Part shown: positions 1-7,368 of the stretch, one piece after another
How positions within the stretch are numbered: the stretch's first letter is position 1
Layout: each line of letters starts with the position of its first letter
NCBI RefSeq assembly: GCF_005434965.1
Contig: NZ_SKCI01000001.1
Span: 505,370 to 569,369 of the forward strand
Source of the DNA: Marimonas lutisalis
GTDB taxonomy: Bacteria > Pseudomonadota > Alphaproteobacteria > Rhodobacterales > Rhodobacteraceae
Reading direction: 5' to 3'
Length of the DNA: 64,000 bases
Program-made: the position numbers and the translations under genes
Notes under the pieces: model-generated
Told to the model about the DNA's origin: nothing
What the model saw: only the letters and a program-made list of their open reading frames with translations
Database searches by the model: none

Positions 1-106
1 GGATCACGACGCCCGAGGCCGGGCCGAGAAACGGTGCGGGAAAACCGGCCACGGTATCACGGGCGATCTGTTCGATGCGGGTGGCGGAAAAGAGCGGGCC
101 TGTCAT
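1..106 (-). CDS. N-terminal fragment of a protein cut by the left window edge
   Basis: A reading frame begins with an ATG at 106 and runs leftwards off the window, so only about 35 residues are visible (start MTGPLFSATRIEQIARD). The alternating helix followed by a proline-rich turn and a GVVI strand resembles the start of small metallopeptidase-family (zincin-like) proteins of Rhodobacteraceae, but the zinc motif lies outside the window and this is only an impression. The ribosome binding site is weak. It points the same way as the hydrolase gene ending at 168, with a strong GC hairpin between the two. Confidence 0.35.
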   Translation of the reverse strand, partial: MTGPLFSATRIEQIARDTVAGFPAPFLGPASGVVI

Positions 107-121
107 GCCCGCAGATATGGT

Positions 122-154
122 GGGCCGCGGCGGCAAAGAAAAGCGCCGCGGCCC
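122..154 (-). terminator. GC-rich hairpin after the MBL-fold hydrolase gene
   Basis: An 11-bp perfect stem (122-132 with 144-154) closes an A-rich loop just downstream of the minus-strand hydrolase stop at 168. No T tract follows on the minus strand (TTTT follows on the plus side), so it may be a 3'-end stabiliser or a weak terminator. Confidence 0.4.
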
Positions 155-167
155 GGGGTTTTAGGAA

Positions 168-1100
168 TTATTCCATCATCAGCTGATAGCTGGCGGGCAC
201 GTAGTGGAACCCGTCACCGCGGGTTTCGACATAGCCCTTGGCCGGCCAGGGCATATGGTAGCCGATGAAGGGGATCTTGTCGGCGGCCATCATGCCCAGC
301 ATGCGGCGGCGGGTTTGCGCTGCCATTTCCTTGTCGCGGTCGAATTTCACTTCCCAGTCGGGGTAGGCCAGCGACCACACATAATGGTTGGCGAAGTCGG
401 CGCCGAGCACGAGTTGCTGGCCATCGCTTTCGATCATGTAGGCCATGTGGCCCGGGGTGTGGCCGAAGGCGGCCATGGCGGTGATGCCCGAGGCGACACT
501 GCCGCCATCGTCGAGCATGGTCATCTTCTCGGCCAGCGGGCGGACCTTTGCTTCGAACCCTTCATTGCCTGACATGTCCCAGGCGTCGAACTCGGCCGCG
601 CCGGTCATGTAGGCGGCATTGGCGAAGGTCGGCGTGGTGCCATCGGACAGACCGCCGATATGATCGCCATGCATGTGGGTGATGACCACCTTGTCCACCT
701 GTTCGGGGCTGTAGCCAGCGGCCTTGATCGCGCCGGAGATGCCCCCGGGGTTAAGGCCGGTATCGAACAGGATCAGCTCGGACCCGGTGTTGACGACCGT
801 GGGGGTGAAGAAGAACTGTGCTTTGTCCGTGGGAATGTGCGCGGCGGCGGAGGCGGCGGCGAACTCATCTGCCGAAACGTTCATGCCGAAGATCGACTGG
901 GGCTCGGGCACGGTGCGGGTGCCGGCCAGCAGCGCGGTCACCTCGAAACTGCCCAGCTTGAACCGGTTGAAACGGGTGGTGGCCATGCCCAGCATTTCGG
1001 CCGCGGCAAAGGCGGGCGAGGTGGTGGCGGCGGCGAAAGGCAGGGCCGCAGCCCCCATCAGGGCCTGGCGGCGGGTGATTGAAAAGGCAGGTTTCGTCAT
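168..1100 (-). CDS. Tat-exported metallo-beta-lactamase-fold hydrolase
   Basis: This 310-residue protein starts with a twin-arginine signal (SITRRQALMG, Arg10-Arg11) followed by an alanine-rich stretch ending near residue 33, so it should act in the periplasm as a folded metalloenzyme. The di-metal motif HMHGDH is at about 142-147, with a later GHTPGH motif and an LGAD motif supplying further metal ligands. The fold family includes lactonases, methyl parathion hydrolase-like enzymes and thioesterases, and the substrate cannot be read from sequence. I chose the start at 1100 because GGAGAAGAAAG lies just upstream and the signal peptide begins there; a longer frame to 1256 has no such support. 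Confidence 0.85.
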   Translation of the reverse strand: MTKPAFSITRRQALMGAAALPFAAATTSPAFAAAEMLGMATTRFNRFKLGSFEVTALLAGTRTVPEPQSIFGMNVSADEFAAASAAAHIPTDKAQFFFTPTVVNTGSELILFDTGLNPGGISGAIKAAGYSPEQVDKVVITHMHGDHIGGLSDGTTPTFANAAYMTGAAEFDAWDMSGNEGFEAKVRPLAEKMTMLDDGGSVASGITAMAAFGHTPGHMAYMIESDGQQLVLGADFANHYVWSLAYPDWEVKFDRDKEMAAQTRRRMLGMMAADKIPFIGYHMPWPAKGYVETRGDGFHYVPASYQLMME

Positions 1101-1319
1101 GACTTTCTTCTCCCAGTTGATATGCAATTGCCAGGAGGATACGCGCGATGGGCTGAAATGGATGTCACGAGCGTGTGAAGAATGATGCACAGCAATGGTG
1201 CGGAAACGCGCATATCCCGAAGGCCGCGGACCGGCAGGCATGCCAGGCCCACGCATGGGTTTTCCTGCCGTGAACGAGCCGGGGCTTTTCTATCCTCGGC
1301 GTGCGGATAGGATGAGGCC

Positions 1320-2648
1320 ATGATTGCGGTTCTTCTCCACCCGGTCTTCGGACGGCTTTTCGCGGCCCAGGTTGTGGCCCTGCTTGGCACCGGGTTGCTG
1401 ACCGTGGCGCTGGGCCTGCTGGCCTATGAGCTGGCCGGGGCGCGGGCGGGCGTGGTGCTGGGCGCGGCGTTGACCATCAAGATGGTGGCCTATGTCGGCC
1501 TGTCGCCCGTACTGGGCGCGCTGGTTGCGCACTGGCCGCGCAAGGCGGTGCTGGTGGGCACCGATCTGGTGCGCGCGGCAGTGGCGCTGTGCCTGCCTTT
1601 TGTCAGCGAGGTCTGGCAGGTCTACGCGCTGGTCTTCGTGCTGCAGGCGGCCAGCGCGACATTCACCCCGGCGTTCCAGGCGACGATCCCCGATGTTCTG
1701 CCGGAGGAAGAGGACTACACGAGGGCGTTGTCGCTGTCGCGGCTGGCCTATGACCTGGAAAACCTGCTGAGCCCGGCTCTGGCGGGCGTGCTTTTGCTGG
1801 TGATGTCGTTTCACTGGCTGTTCCTGGGAACGGTGACGGGTTTTCTGGGGTCTGCCGTGCTGGTGCTTTCAGTGGCGCTGCCGCGGACCGAGCCACGCAG
1901 GCAACGCCCGTTCCGCGAGCGTCTGACACGCGGGATACGGATCTACCTGGCGACGCCCCGGCTGCGCGGTTTGCTGGCGCTGAATTTCGCCGCGGCGGCC
2001 GTGGGGGCCTTCGTGCTGGTCAACTCGGTCGTGATCGTGCGCGGAGTCTACGGGGGCAGCGAGGCGGATCTGGCGCTGGCGATGGCGGGGTTCGGCGGGG
2101 GATCAATGGTCATGGCGCTGGTTCTGCCGCAGCTGCTGCACCGGGTCAGTGACCGGCGGGTGATGATGCAGGCGGGAGCCGGACTGTCGATGCTGGCGCT
2201 GGCGGCGGGCCTTTTCGTCGTGTTGTTGGATGCGCCCGGCTGGCGCGTGTTCTGGCTGAGCTGGGTGGCGGTCGGCGCGCTGTATGCCGCGGTGCTGACG
2301 CCGGCGGGGCGCCTGCTACGGCGCTCGGCCCACGAGGAGGACCGGCCTGCGATCTTTGCCGCGCAATTCGCGCTGAGCCATGCCTGCTGGCTGATCGCCT
2401 ATCCGTTCGCGGGCTGGGCCGGGGCCACGCTGGGCCTGGGGGCGGCACTGGCGCTGGCGGGGGCGGCCGGGGTTGTGGCCGTGGTCCTGGCTGGACGGTT
2501 CTGGCCCGAAGGATCGGGTGCGCCGATCGTGCATGAGCACCCGGATCTGCCCCCCGATCACCCGCATCTGAAGGCGCATGGCGGGCGCCGACACGCCCAT
2601 GTTTTCGTGATCGATGACGAGCACCGGGCCTGGCCCACGCAGGGCTGA
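1320..2648 (+). CDS. MFS-type transporter with histidine-rich cytoplasmic tail
   Basis: A 442-residue polytopic membrane protein with about twelve hydrophobic segments, the overall plan of the major facilitator superfamily (drug or metabolite exporter branch). A basic and acidic central loop (around residues 190-210) separates the two halves. The last 40 residues are not membrane and are rich in histidine (motifs HEHP, DHPH, RHAH), a feature I do not know from ordinary MFS exporters and which could bind a metal such as zinc or nickel. The substrate is unknown. The gene stands alone between the minus-strand hydrolase and gltX. Confidence 0.8.
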   Translation: MIAVLLHPVFGRLFAAQVVALLGTGLLTVALGLLAYELAGARAGVVLGAALTIKMVAYVGLSPVLGALVAHWPRKAVLVGTDLVRAAVALCLPFVSEVWQVYALVFVLQAASATFTPAFQATIPDVLPEEEDYTRALSLSRLAYDLENLLSPALAGVLLLVMSFHWLFLGTVTGFLGSAVLVLSVALPRTEPRRQRPFRERLTRGIRIYLATPRLRGLLALNFAAAAVGAFVLVNSVVIVRGVYGGSEADLALAMAGFGGGSMVMALVLPQLLHRVSDRRVMMQAGAGLSMLALAAGLFVVLLDAPGWRVFWLSWVAVGALYAAVLTPAGRLLRRSAHEEDRPAIFAAQFALSHACWLIAYPFAGWAGATLGLGAALALAGAAGVVAVVLAGRFWPEGSGAPIVHEHPDLPPDHPHLKAHGGRRHAHVFVIDDEHRAWPTQG

Positions 2649-2717
2649 GGCCACGCGGTTTCTGGACAAAGGCGCGGCGTTGTGAGATGTGCCGCGGCAA
2701 CACCCCAGGAGGCACTT

Positions 2718-4040
2718 ATGGTCACCACACGTTTCGCCCCGTCGCCCACCGGATACATCCATGTGGGTAACCTGCGCACCGCGCTGATGAATTTCCTGAT
2801 CGCGCGCAAGGCGGGCGGGCAATTCATCCTGCGCATCGACGATACCGACCCGGAACGCTCGAAAGAGGAATATGTCGATGCCATCAAGGAAGACCTTGAG
2901 TGGCTCGGGCTTCAATGGGACCGGGTGGAGCGGCAATCGGCACGGCTGGACCGTTATGCGGCGGCGGCCGACAAGCTGCGTGAGATCGGACGATTCTACG
3001 AGTGTTTCGAGACGCCGACCGAGCTGGACCTGAAGCGCAAGAAACAGCTGAACATGGGCAAGCCGCCGGTTTATGACCGCGCGGCGCTGGACCTGACGGA
3101 CGAGGAAAAGGCCAAGCTGCGCGAGGAGCGCGGTGGCTACTGGCGTTTCAAGCTGGACCAGGAGCGGATCGAGTGGGAAGACGGCATCGCCGGGCCGGTG
3201 TCGATCGACGCGGCCAGTGTTTCCGATCCGGTGCTGATCCGGGCCGATGGGCAGGTGCTTTACACGCTCGCTTCGGTCGTGGATGACACAGAGATGGGGG
3301 TGACGCACGTGGTGCGCGGGGCGGACCACATCACCAATACCGCCACCCAGATCCAGATAATCGAGGCCCTGGGCGGTACGGTGCCGAATTTCGCCCATCA
3401 CAGCCTGCTGACCGGGCCGCAGGGCGAGGCGCTGTCGAAGCGGCTGGGCACGCTGGCGCTGCGCGACCTGCGCGCGCGCGGCGTGGAGCCGATGGCGCTG
3501 TTGAGCCTGATGGCGCGGCTGGGATCGAGCGATCCGGTCGAACTGCAGGACGACATGGGCAAGCTGATCGACGGGTTCGACATCACGCGTTTCGGCACCA
3601 ACCCCACGAAATTCGACGTCAACGACCTCTATCCGTTGACTGCGCGGGTATTGCACGCCGCGCCGATCGAAGAAATGGCCGAGGATATTCGCGCCGCCGG
3701 CGTGCCCGACGATCAGGCCGAAGCCTTCTGGGGCGCGGTGCGCGAAAACGTGGAAACGCGCAAGGATATCGCGGCGTGGTGGACGCTGTGCCGGGACGGT
3801 GCGAAGCCGGTGATCGACGAGGAGGATGCCGCGTTCGTGGCCGAGGCGATGGGGATGCTGCCCGAGGGTCCGTTCGATGGCGAGACCTGGGGAAAATGGA
3901 CTTCCGCCGTGAAAGAGGCGACGGGCCGAAAGGGCCGTGGGCTGTTCATGCCGCTGCGCAAGGCCCTGACGGGCATGGACCACGGGCCTGACATGGGCAA
4001 GCTGATGCCGCTCTTGCAGGTGATCCGCGCGCGGGATTAG
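2718..4040 (+). CDS. gltX: glutamate--tRNA ligase
   Basis: Class I aminoacyl-tRNA synthetase that charges tRNA with glutamate in the cytosol. The catalytic Rossmann fold opens with FAPSPTGYIHVGN, whose HVGN (residues 15-18) is the HIGH motif, and the KMSKS loop appears as ALSKR near residue 238. At 440 residues it is a little shorter than most GltX proteins, as seen in one of the two GltX copies many alphaproteobacteria carry, so a second gltX elsewhere is likely. The start at 2718 is preceded by a consensus AGGAGG at 2707-2712. A GC hairpin spans the stop codon. Confidence 0.93.
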   Translation: MVTTRFAPSPTGYIHVGNLRTALMNFLIARKAGGQFILRIDDTDPERSKEEYVDAIKEDLEWLGLQWDRVERQSARLDRYAAAADKLREIGRFYECFETPTELDLKRKKQLNMGKPPVYDRAALDLTDEEKAKLREERGGYWRFKLDQERIEWEDGIAGPVSIDAASVSDPVLIRADGQVLYTLASVVDDTEMGVTHVVRGADHITNTATQIQIIEALGGTVPNFAHHSLLTGPQGEALSKRLGTLALRDLRARGVEPMALLSLMARLGSSDPVELQDDMGKLIDGFDITRFGTNPTKFDVNDLYPLTARVLHAAPIEEMAEDIRAAGVPDDQAEAFWGAVRENVETRKDIAAWWTLCRDGAKPVIDEEDAAFVAEAMGMLPEGPFDGETWGKWTSAVKEATGRKGRGLFMPLRKALTGMDHGPDMGKLMPLLQVIRARD

Positions 4041-4050
4041 GCCCGCGCGC
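4027..4050 (+). terminator. hairpin spanning the gltX stop codon
   Basis: A 9-bp perfect stem (GCGCGCGGG at 4027-4035 with its complement at 4042-4050) has the gltX stop codon in its loop. No long T run follows (TTCCC), so termination strength is uncertain. It also lies 24 bases past the stop of the convergent gene. Confidence 0.45.
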
Positions 4051-4073
4051 TTCCCTGATCGTGTTTCGTGGTC

Positions 4074-4841
4074 TCAGGGGATGTAGACCTGACGCACGTA
4101 GACCGGGATATCCATGATGGCGACGGCGTCCTGCGTTCCGTCGAGAAGGCCGGACAGACCTTTCAGCTTGTTGGTGATTTCGAATTCACCGGCCATCGGT
4201 TTGCCCAATCCGTCGCTTTTCAGTACGTCGACAAGTTGCGTGTAATCGAACAACCGCGCGATTGACGGGTCCGCGTTGGAGAATACCTTGGCCTTTGATG
4301 GCGCCCAGTTGCGGCGACCGGTTTTGAAGGCGAGTTTCATCTCAAGCCTGCCGTCATCCGTGCTTAGAGACCAGTGATCGGTGCGGTCCTGGCCACCGTC
4401 CTCGGCGGGCTGGCTGGTCGTTGCGCGGGTGATTTGCGACACGACCGTGTTGCCGTATGTGTCGAACGCGTCATTCGTCGTATAGACACGAAGCACGTAA
4501 AGGCGCACGTCGTCGCCGGCCTCTTGCTTGGCAAGACCAAGTATTGCGACTGCGCGGCTGGTTGCGGGCGGTCTGGGCTTGCCTTCGGCGTCAAGCGCCA
4601 TCTGACGATCCTCGAACCCGACAAGCAGGTTGGCGCCCTTCATCGGTCCTGCGGGAAAGCCGATCGACCGCCATCCCTCGGGCATGTGGGACTGCACCGC
4701 TTCGGCGTTGGTTTTGAAGCCGACGAGAACGCGGCTGTCGATGTTGGAACCTTCGAGTGTCTGGCTGTACGCGGTGCCGGCAATCGTCGCCACCGCCAGA
4801 GCGGTGAGCATCATTTTGCAATGTTTGATGAGTGGTGTCAT
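4074..4841 (-). CDS. secreted protein resembling the acetoacetate decarboxylase fold
   Basis: A 255-residue protein with a Sec signal peptide (charged start, hydrophobic core, AYSQ cleavage region near residue 26). The mature part contains a block with MKGANLLVGFEDR, a YTTNDAFDTYGN region and an ending in PVYVRQVYIP. This pattern recalls uncharacterised secreted proteins with an acetoacetate-decarboxylase-like beta barrel, but I see no clear catalytic lysine and would not assign decarboxylase activity. The start at 4841 follows AGGGAGGGG. Base composition is visibly lower in GC than that of its neighbours, so acquisition by transfer is possible. Confidence 0.65.
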   Translation of the reverse strand: MTPLIKHCKMMLTALAVATIAGTAYSQTLEGSNIDSRVLVGFKTNAEAVQSHMPEGWRSIGFPAGPMKGANLLVGFEDRQMALDAEGKPRPPATSRAVAILGLAKQEAGDDVRLYVLRVYTTNDAFDTYGNTVVSQITRATTSQPAEDGGQDRTDHWSLSTDDGRLEMKLAFKTGRRNWAPSKAKVFSNADPSIARLFDYTQLVDVLKSDGLGKPMAGEFEITNKLKGLSGLLDGTQDAVAIMDIPVYVRQVYIP

Positions 4842-5040
4842 GGAACGTCCCCTCCCTTTGACGGTTATCAATCGCCGCCTTAGGCAAATGCCCGCTCCAA
4901 AAAAACTCGCTGATTTCGCCTTTTGGCAACGAACCAGATTATCAAAGGAAATCTGTCAAACGTCGTTGACCCTGCTCAAAGACGGCGGTGTTTCCCTTTG
5001 AACACCGGTCGAATTGCAGTGTCCTACCAGGCAAGCGCGG

Positions 5041-5074
5041 AAAAAACGAAGGCCGGCGCTGTGGCCGGCCTTCG
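5041..5074 (-). terminator. strong intrinsic terminator of the DUF2202 gene
   Basis: An 11-bp perfect stem (5047-5057 with 5064-5074, loop GCTGTG) lies 22 bases after the DUF2202 stop on the minus strand and is followed, on that strand, by six T residues. This is a textbook rho-independent terminator. Confidence 0.87.
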
Positions 5075-5095
5075 AACAGGTGTCTTGGCTCTGGA

Positions 5096-5662
5096 TCAGC
5101 CGAGCAGGGCCTCGAAGGCGTCGAGATGGTAGCTCGATCCGGTCAGCAGGTTTTCATAGACGCCGGCCAGAACCGTGCCTTCGACATCCTCGATGGCGGC
5201 GGCGATATCGACCATGTCTTTCTCTTCGATGATCACGCCCACCTCGAGCGCGGCGGTCAGCGACTCGCTGCCCATTTCGATCAGCGTGTCATAGAGTTCC
5301 TGCAACTCTTCGTTCTCGAAGGTGCCGGCCTCTTCAAAGACGAAGACATCAGTGTCGATCCCCAGGTTTTCGGCCTGTTGAATCAGCGCGTCGAAATGCC
5401 GGTCCTCGGACTGGGCGATGTTGTCGAAGATCGGCAGGCCATACATGTCGTAGAAGGCCTCGTAGACATCACCGGCGAGCTTTTCTTCCTCGATCATGAA
5501 GATCAGTTCCGCGATTGCCTCGTCGCTGTAGGTCACGGTCGTGGTTTGCGTGCTCGTATCGGTGGCGCCGATGTCTTTTGACGCCGTTCCGAAATCGGTT
5601 TGCCCGCCTTTATAGCCATATTTGAATTGAGCCTCAGCTTTCATTCTTGCTGCCATTCTCAT
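5096..5662 (-). CDS. DUF2202 ferritin-like domain protein
   Basis: A very acidic 188-residue protein. Residues from about 47 onward match the DUF2202 four-helix, ferritin-like pattern: an EEEKLAGDVYEAFY helix, then SEDRHFDAL, and a closing helix with SSYHLDAF. The Glu and His residues could bind a di-metal centre, but biochemical function is not established for the family. Unlike many DUF2202 proteins it has no signal peptide; residues 1-45 are instead a polar segment with KYGYKGGQTDFG that I do not recognise. The start at 5662 has AGAGG seven bases upstream; ATGs at 5656 and 5644 are alternatives. A strong terminator follows. Confidence 0.82.
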   Translation of the reverse strand: MRMAARMKAEAQFKYGYKGGQTDFGTASKDIGATDTSTQTTTVTYSDEAIAELIFMIEEEKLAGDVYEAFYDMYGLPIFDNIAQSEDRHFDALIQQAENLGIDTDVFVFEEAGTFENEELQELYDTLIEMGSESLTAALEVGVIIEEKDMVDIAAAIEDVEGTVLAGVYENLLTGSSYHLDAFEALLG

Positions 5663-5870
5663 CAGATTACCTCTTTGTTTTTCTTCGGGTAATCGCGCGT
5701 TTCCCGAATATCATGACTTTATAATGTGACTTTTTGGCGGCTGCAAAGCAGGGTGCGGCAAATTGCGCTGAAACTTGCCTTTGAGTCGGCGGGATGCAGC
5801 CGAGTCGGTTGCGCGGTTTTTGGTCGCAGGGTCTGGAAATCCGGACTGTCCGGCCGAACGGATTCCGCCG

Positions 5871-6455
5871 TCAGACCGGGTGCTGGTCGATGATGGTGAC
5901 GTTCAGGCGGCGCAGCGCGGCATCGACGAAATCCCGCTCGTCCGGAGCAAGGACCTGGTGGCGCGAATAGACCGGGTTTTCGCGATCGTCCATCACAGGC
6001 GCGTCCCAGCCGGTGGTGGTATCGAAAAACCGTTGCGCGCCTTCTTCGCCGAATTCGCGCAGATAGCCCTGAATGACGACATCGACATAGGAGAGCAGCA
6101 CCGGGTGGGCCGCATCAGGATGGCCGTGGGCGTCATGCGGGATCGAGTAGATCGCTACGTCGAGACGGTGCGGCAACGGGTGGTCGATATCGTCGGGCAC
6201 GCGGACCCGGGCATAGGCGTGTTCGCGTTCGTCGAGCGCGGTCCAGTCATCGCCCGGCACATGGGCGATCATGCCGTCGATGGTGCAGGCGGGATCGGGC
6301 ACGGCGGTGAGAAAAGCCACGGGGCGCAGATGCGTGTGCCGCCAGGCCCGGCGCCAGCCGCGCGCCTTGGCCGGATGGGCATCGGCGTAATCATGTGTGG
6401 CAAGGTTCACCAGCGAGCCGTAGCCGAAGAAATATGCGCCATTGGGATCGGACAT
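5871..6455 (-). CDS. gamma-glutamylcyclotransferase family protein
   Basis: A 194-residue cytosolic protein with the family signature FFGYGSLVN near the start (residues 9-17), which binds the substrate, and an LDEREHAYARV segment near residue 75 that should contain the catalytic glutamate. Members of the fold cyclise gamma-glutamyl peptides or amines to 5-oxoproline; the exact substrate here cannot be told. It lies head-to-head with the Rrf2 regulator gene across 95 bases that contain an FNR-type box. Confidence 0.8.
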   Translation of the reverse strand: MSDPNGAYFFGYGSLVNLATHDYADAHPAKARGWRRAWRHTHLRPVAFLTAVPDPACTIDGMIAHVPGDDWTALDEREHAYARVRVPDDIDHPLPHRLDVAIYSIPHDAHGHPDAAHPVLLSYVDVVIQGYLREFGEEGAQRFFDTTTGWDAPVMDDRENPVYSRHQVLAPDERDFVDAALRRLNVTIIDQHPV

Positions 6456-6475
6456 GCGGCCAATGTGCGCATGGA

Positions 6476-6489
6476 TTGATCCATGTCAA
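6476..6489. promoter_or_regulatory. FNR/FnrL-type box upstream of the Rrf2 regulator
   Basis: TTGATCCATGTCAA reads as TTGAT-N4-GTCAA and differs from the FNR consensus TTGAT-N4-ATCAA at one position. It lies in the divergent region between 6455 and 6551 and could serve either gene; its distance to the GTG at 6551 suits control of the Rrf2 gene. Confidence 0.55.
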
Positions 6490-6550
6490 ACAGGTATTGG
6501 CAGTAAATAATTATAAGTTCCACATCTTTTCACCTGCGGGGGCCAGCCAC

Positions 6551-7024
6551 GTGCGGATCACCAAGAGAACCAACATCGCCATTCGTGTCCTGATGTTCTG
6601 CGAGGTCAATCGTGGGCGATTGGTGACCAAGGCCGAGATCGCCGAGTGCTGCAACACGAGCGAGAACCACCTGGCGCAGGTGATCAACCAGTTGGGCCAG
6701 TTGGGGTATCTGCACACGCAGCGCGGCCGTAACGGCGGAATCGAACTGGGCCGGCCGTCGCGCGAGATCGTGATCGGCGAGGTGTTTCGCGCGCTGGAAG
6801 GGCATGTGCCGCTGACGGAATGCTTTGCCGATGTCGACAATACCTGCCCGCTGGTCGATGCGTGCCGCCTGCGCCTGGCCATTCAGGACGCGGCCGAGGC
6901 GTTCTATGCACAGCTGGACGAGGTCACGCTTGATGCGCTCGTATGCGACAACGACCCGCTGAGAGCTATCATGGCGCCGGGCATGTGCGGCAACCGGAAA
7001 GCCGCCGAGGACACCGCCGGTTGA
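6551..7024 (+). CDS. nsrR: Rrf2-family iron-sulfur transcriptional regulator, NsrR type
   Basis: A 157-residue winged-helix regulator. The DNA-binding half begins VRITKRTNIAIRVLMFC and carries the Rrf2 recognition helix (SENHLAQVINQLGQLGYL) and wing (GRNGGIELG). Three cysteines follow at about 93, 101 and 107 (ECF, TCPL, ACRL), the spacing used by NsrR/IscR-type proteins to hold an iron-sulfur cluster that senses nitric oxide. I chose the GTG at 6551 since family members begin with this MRIT-like stretch; an upstream frame to 6395 would add unrelated residues. No nitric-oxide gene is adjacent, so the NsrR name rests on domain features only. Confidence 0.78.
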   Translation: MRITKRTNIAIRVLMFCEVNRGRLVTKAEIAECCNTSENHLAQVINQLGQLGYLHTQRGRNGGIELGRPSREIVIGEVFRALEGHVPLTECFADVDNTCPLVDACRLRLAIQDAAEAFYAQLDEVTLDALVCDNDPLRAIMAPGMCGNRKAAEDTAG

Positions 7025-7088
7025 ACCCGCGCCCCGGCCAAGCATGAGCCGGACGGCAATATCAATATGAACCGAATGACGGATCAGC

Positions 7089-7107
7089 CCCCTTGCGGCG
7101 CAAGGGG
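7089..7107 (+). terminator. short perfect hairpin after the Rrf2 regulator
   Basis: CCCCTTGC (7089-7096) pairs with GCAAGGGG (7100-7107) around a three-base loop. No T run follows. A TATACT hexamer at 7111-7116, a possible -10 element for the riboswitch transcript, comes right after it. Confidence 0.35.
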
Positions 7108-7133
7108 CGGTATACTAGCGTATGCGCATCATC

Positions 7134-7290
7134 GGACCGGGAGAACCGTGATGCACGGTGCCGAAGGAGCAACCGCCCCGGAAACTCTCAGGCCAAAGGG
7201 ACCGGCCGGTGAAAAGGACTCTGGAGAGACCCCGGATAATCCGGGGCGCCGAAGGGATAGCGATCTCAGGCAAAAGGACAGAGGGGGCAT
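7134..7290 (+). ncRNA. tandem glycine riboswitch
   Basis: Two glycine aptamers in a row precede gcvT. The first runs from CCGGGAGA through GCCGAAGGAGCAA to ACTCTCAGGCCAAAGG, and the second from CTCTGGAGAG through CGCCGAAGGGATAG to ATCTCAGGCAAAAGGACAGA, all conserved landmarks of the class. It should sense glycine and switch on the glycine cleavage operon. The 344-base gap between the Rrf2 gene and gcvT holds nothing else that I recognise beyond a promoter-like TATACT and the downstream hairpin. Confidence 0.93.
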
Positions 7291-7324
7291 CAGGACGCGT
7301 GGAACCCCACGCGTAACAATGATG
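7288..7324 (+). promoter_or_regulatory. probable expression platform of the glycine riboswitch
   Basis: Directly after the second aptamer, ACGCGTGG (7295-7302) pairs with CCACGCGT (7307-7314), and an outer CATCA/TGATG pair (7288-7292 with 7320-7324) extends the stem across an internal loop. There is no T tract, so it does not look like a simple intrinsic terminator; the gcvT ribosome binding site is another 30 bases away. Confidence 0.4.
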
Positions 7325-7368
7325 CCGGTTGCCCCAGACCAGGACCGGTGAACGCAAGGGAGCACGCG

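Noticed and set aside
2316-3983. Long minus-strand open frame (555 codons) opposite the MFS gene and gltX
   Set aside because: Shadow of gltX and the transporter gene; no domain, no ribosome binding site and atypical composition.
4923-5132. Short plus-strand open frame (69 codons) in the space between the two accessory genes
   Set aside because: It runs into the DUF2202 terminator and coding end, has no ribosome binding site and no similarity I recognise; the space is better explained as promoter and terminator sequence.
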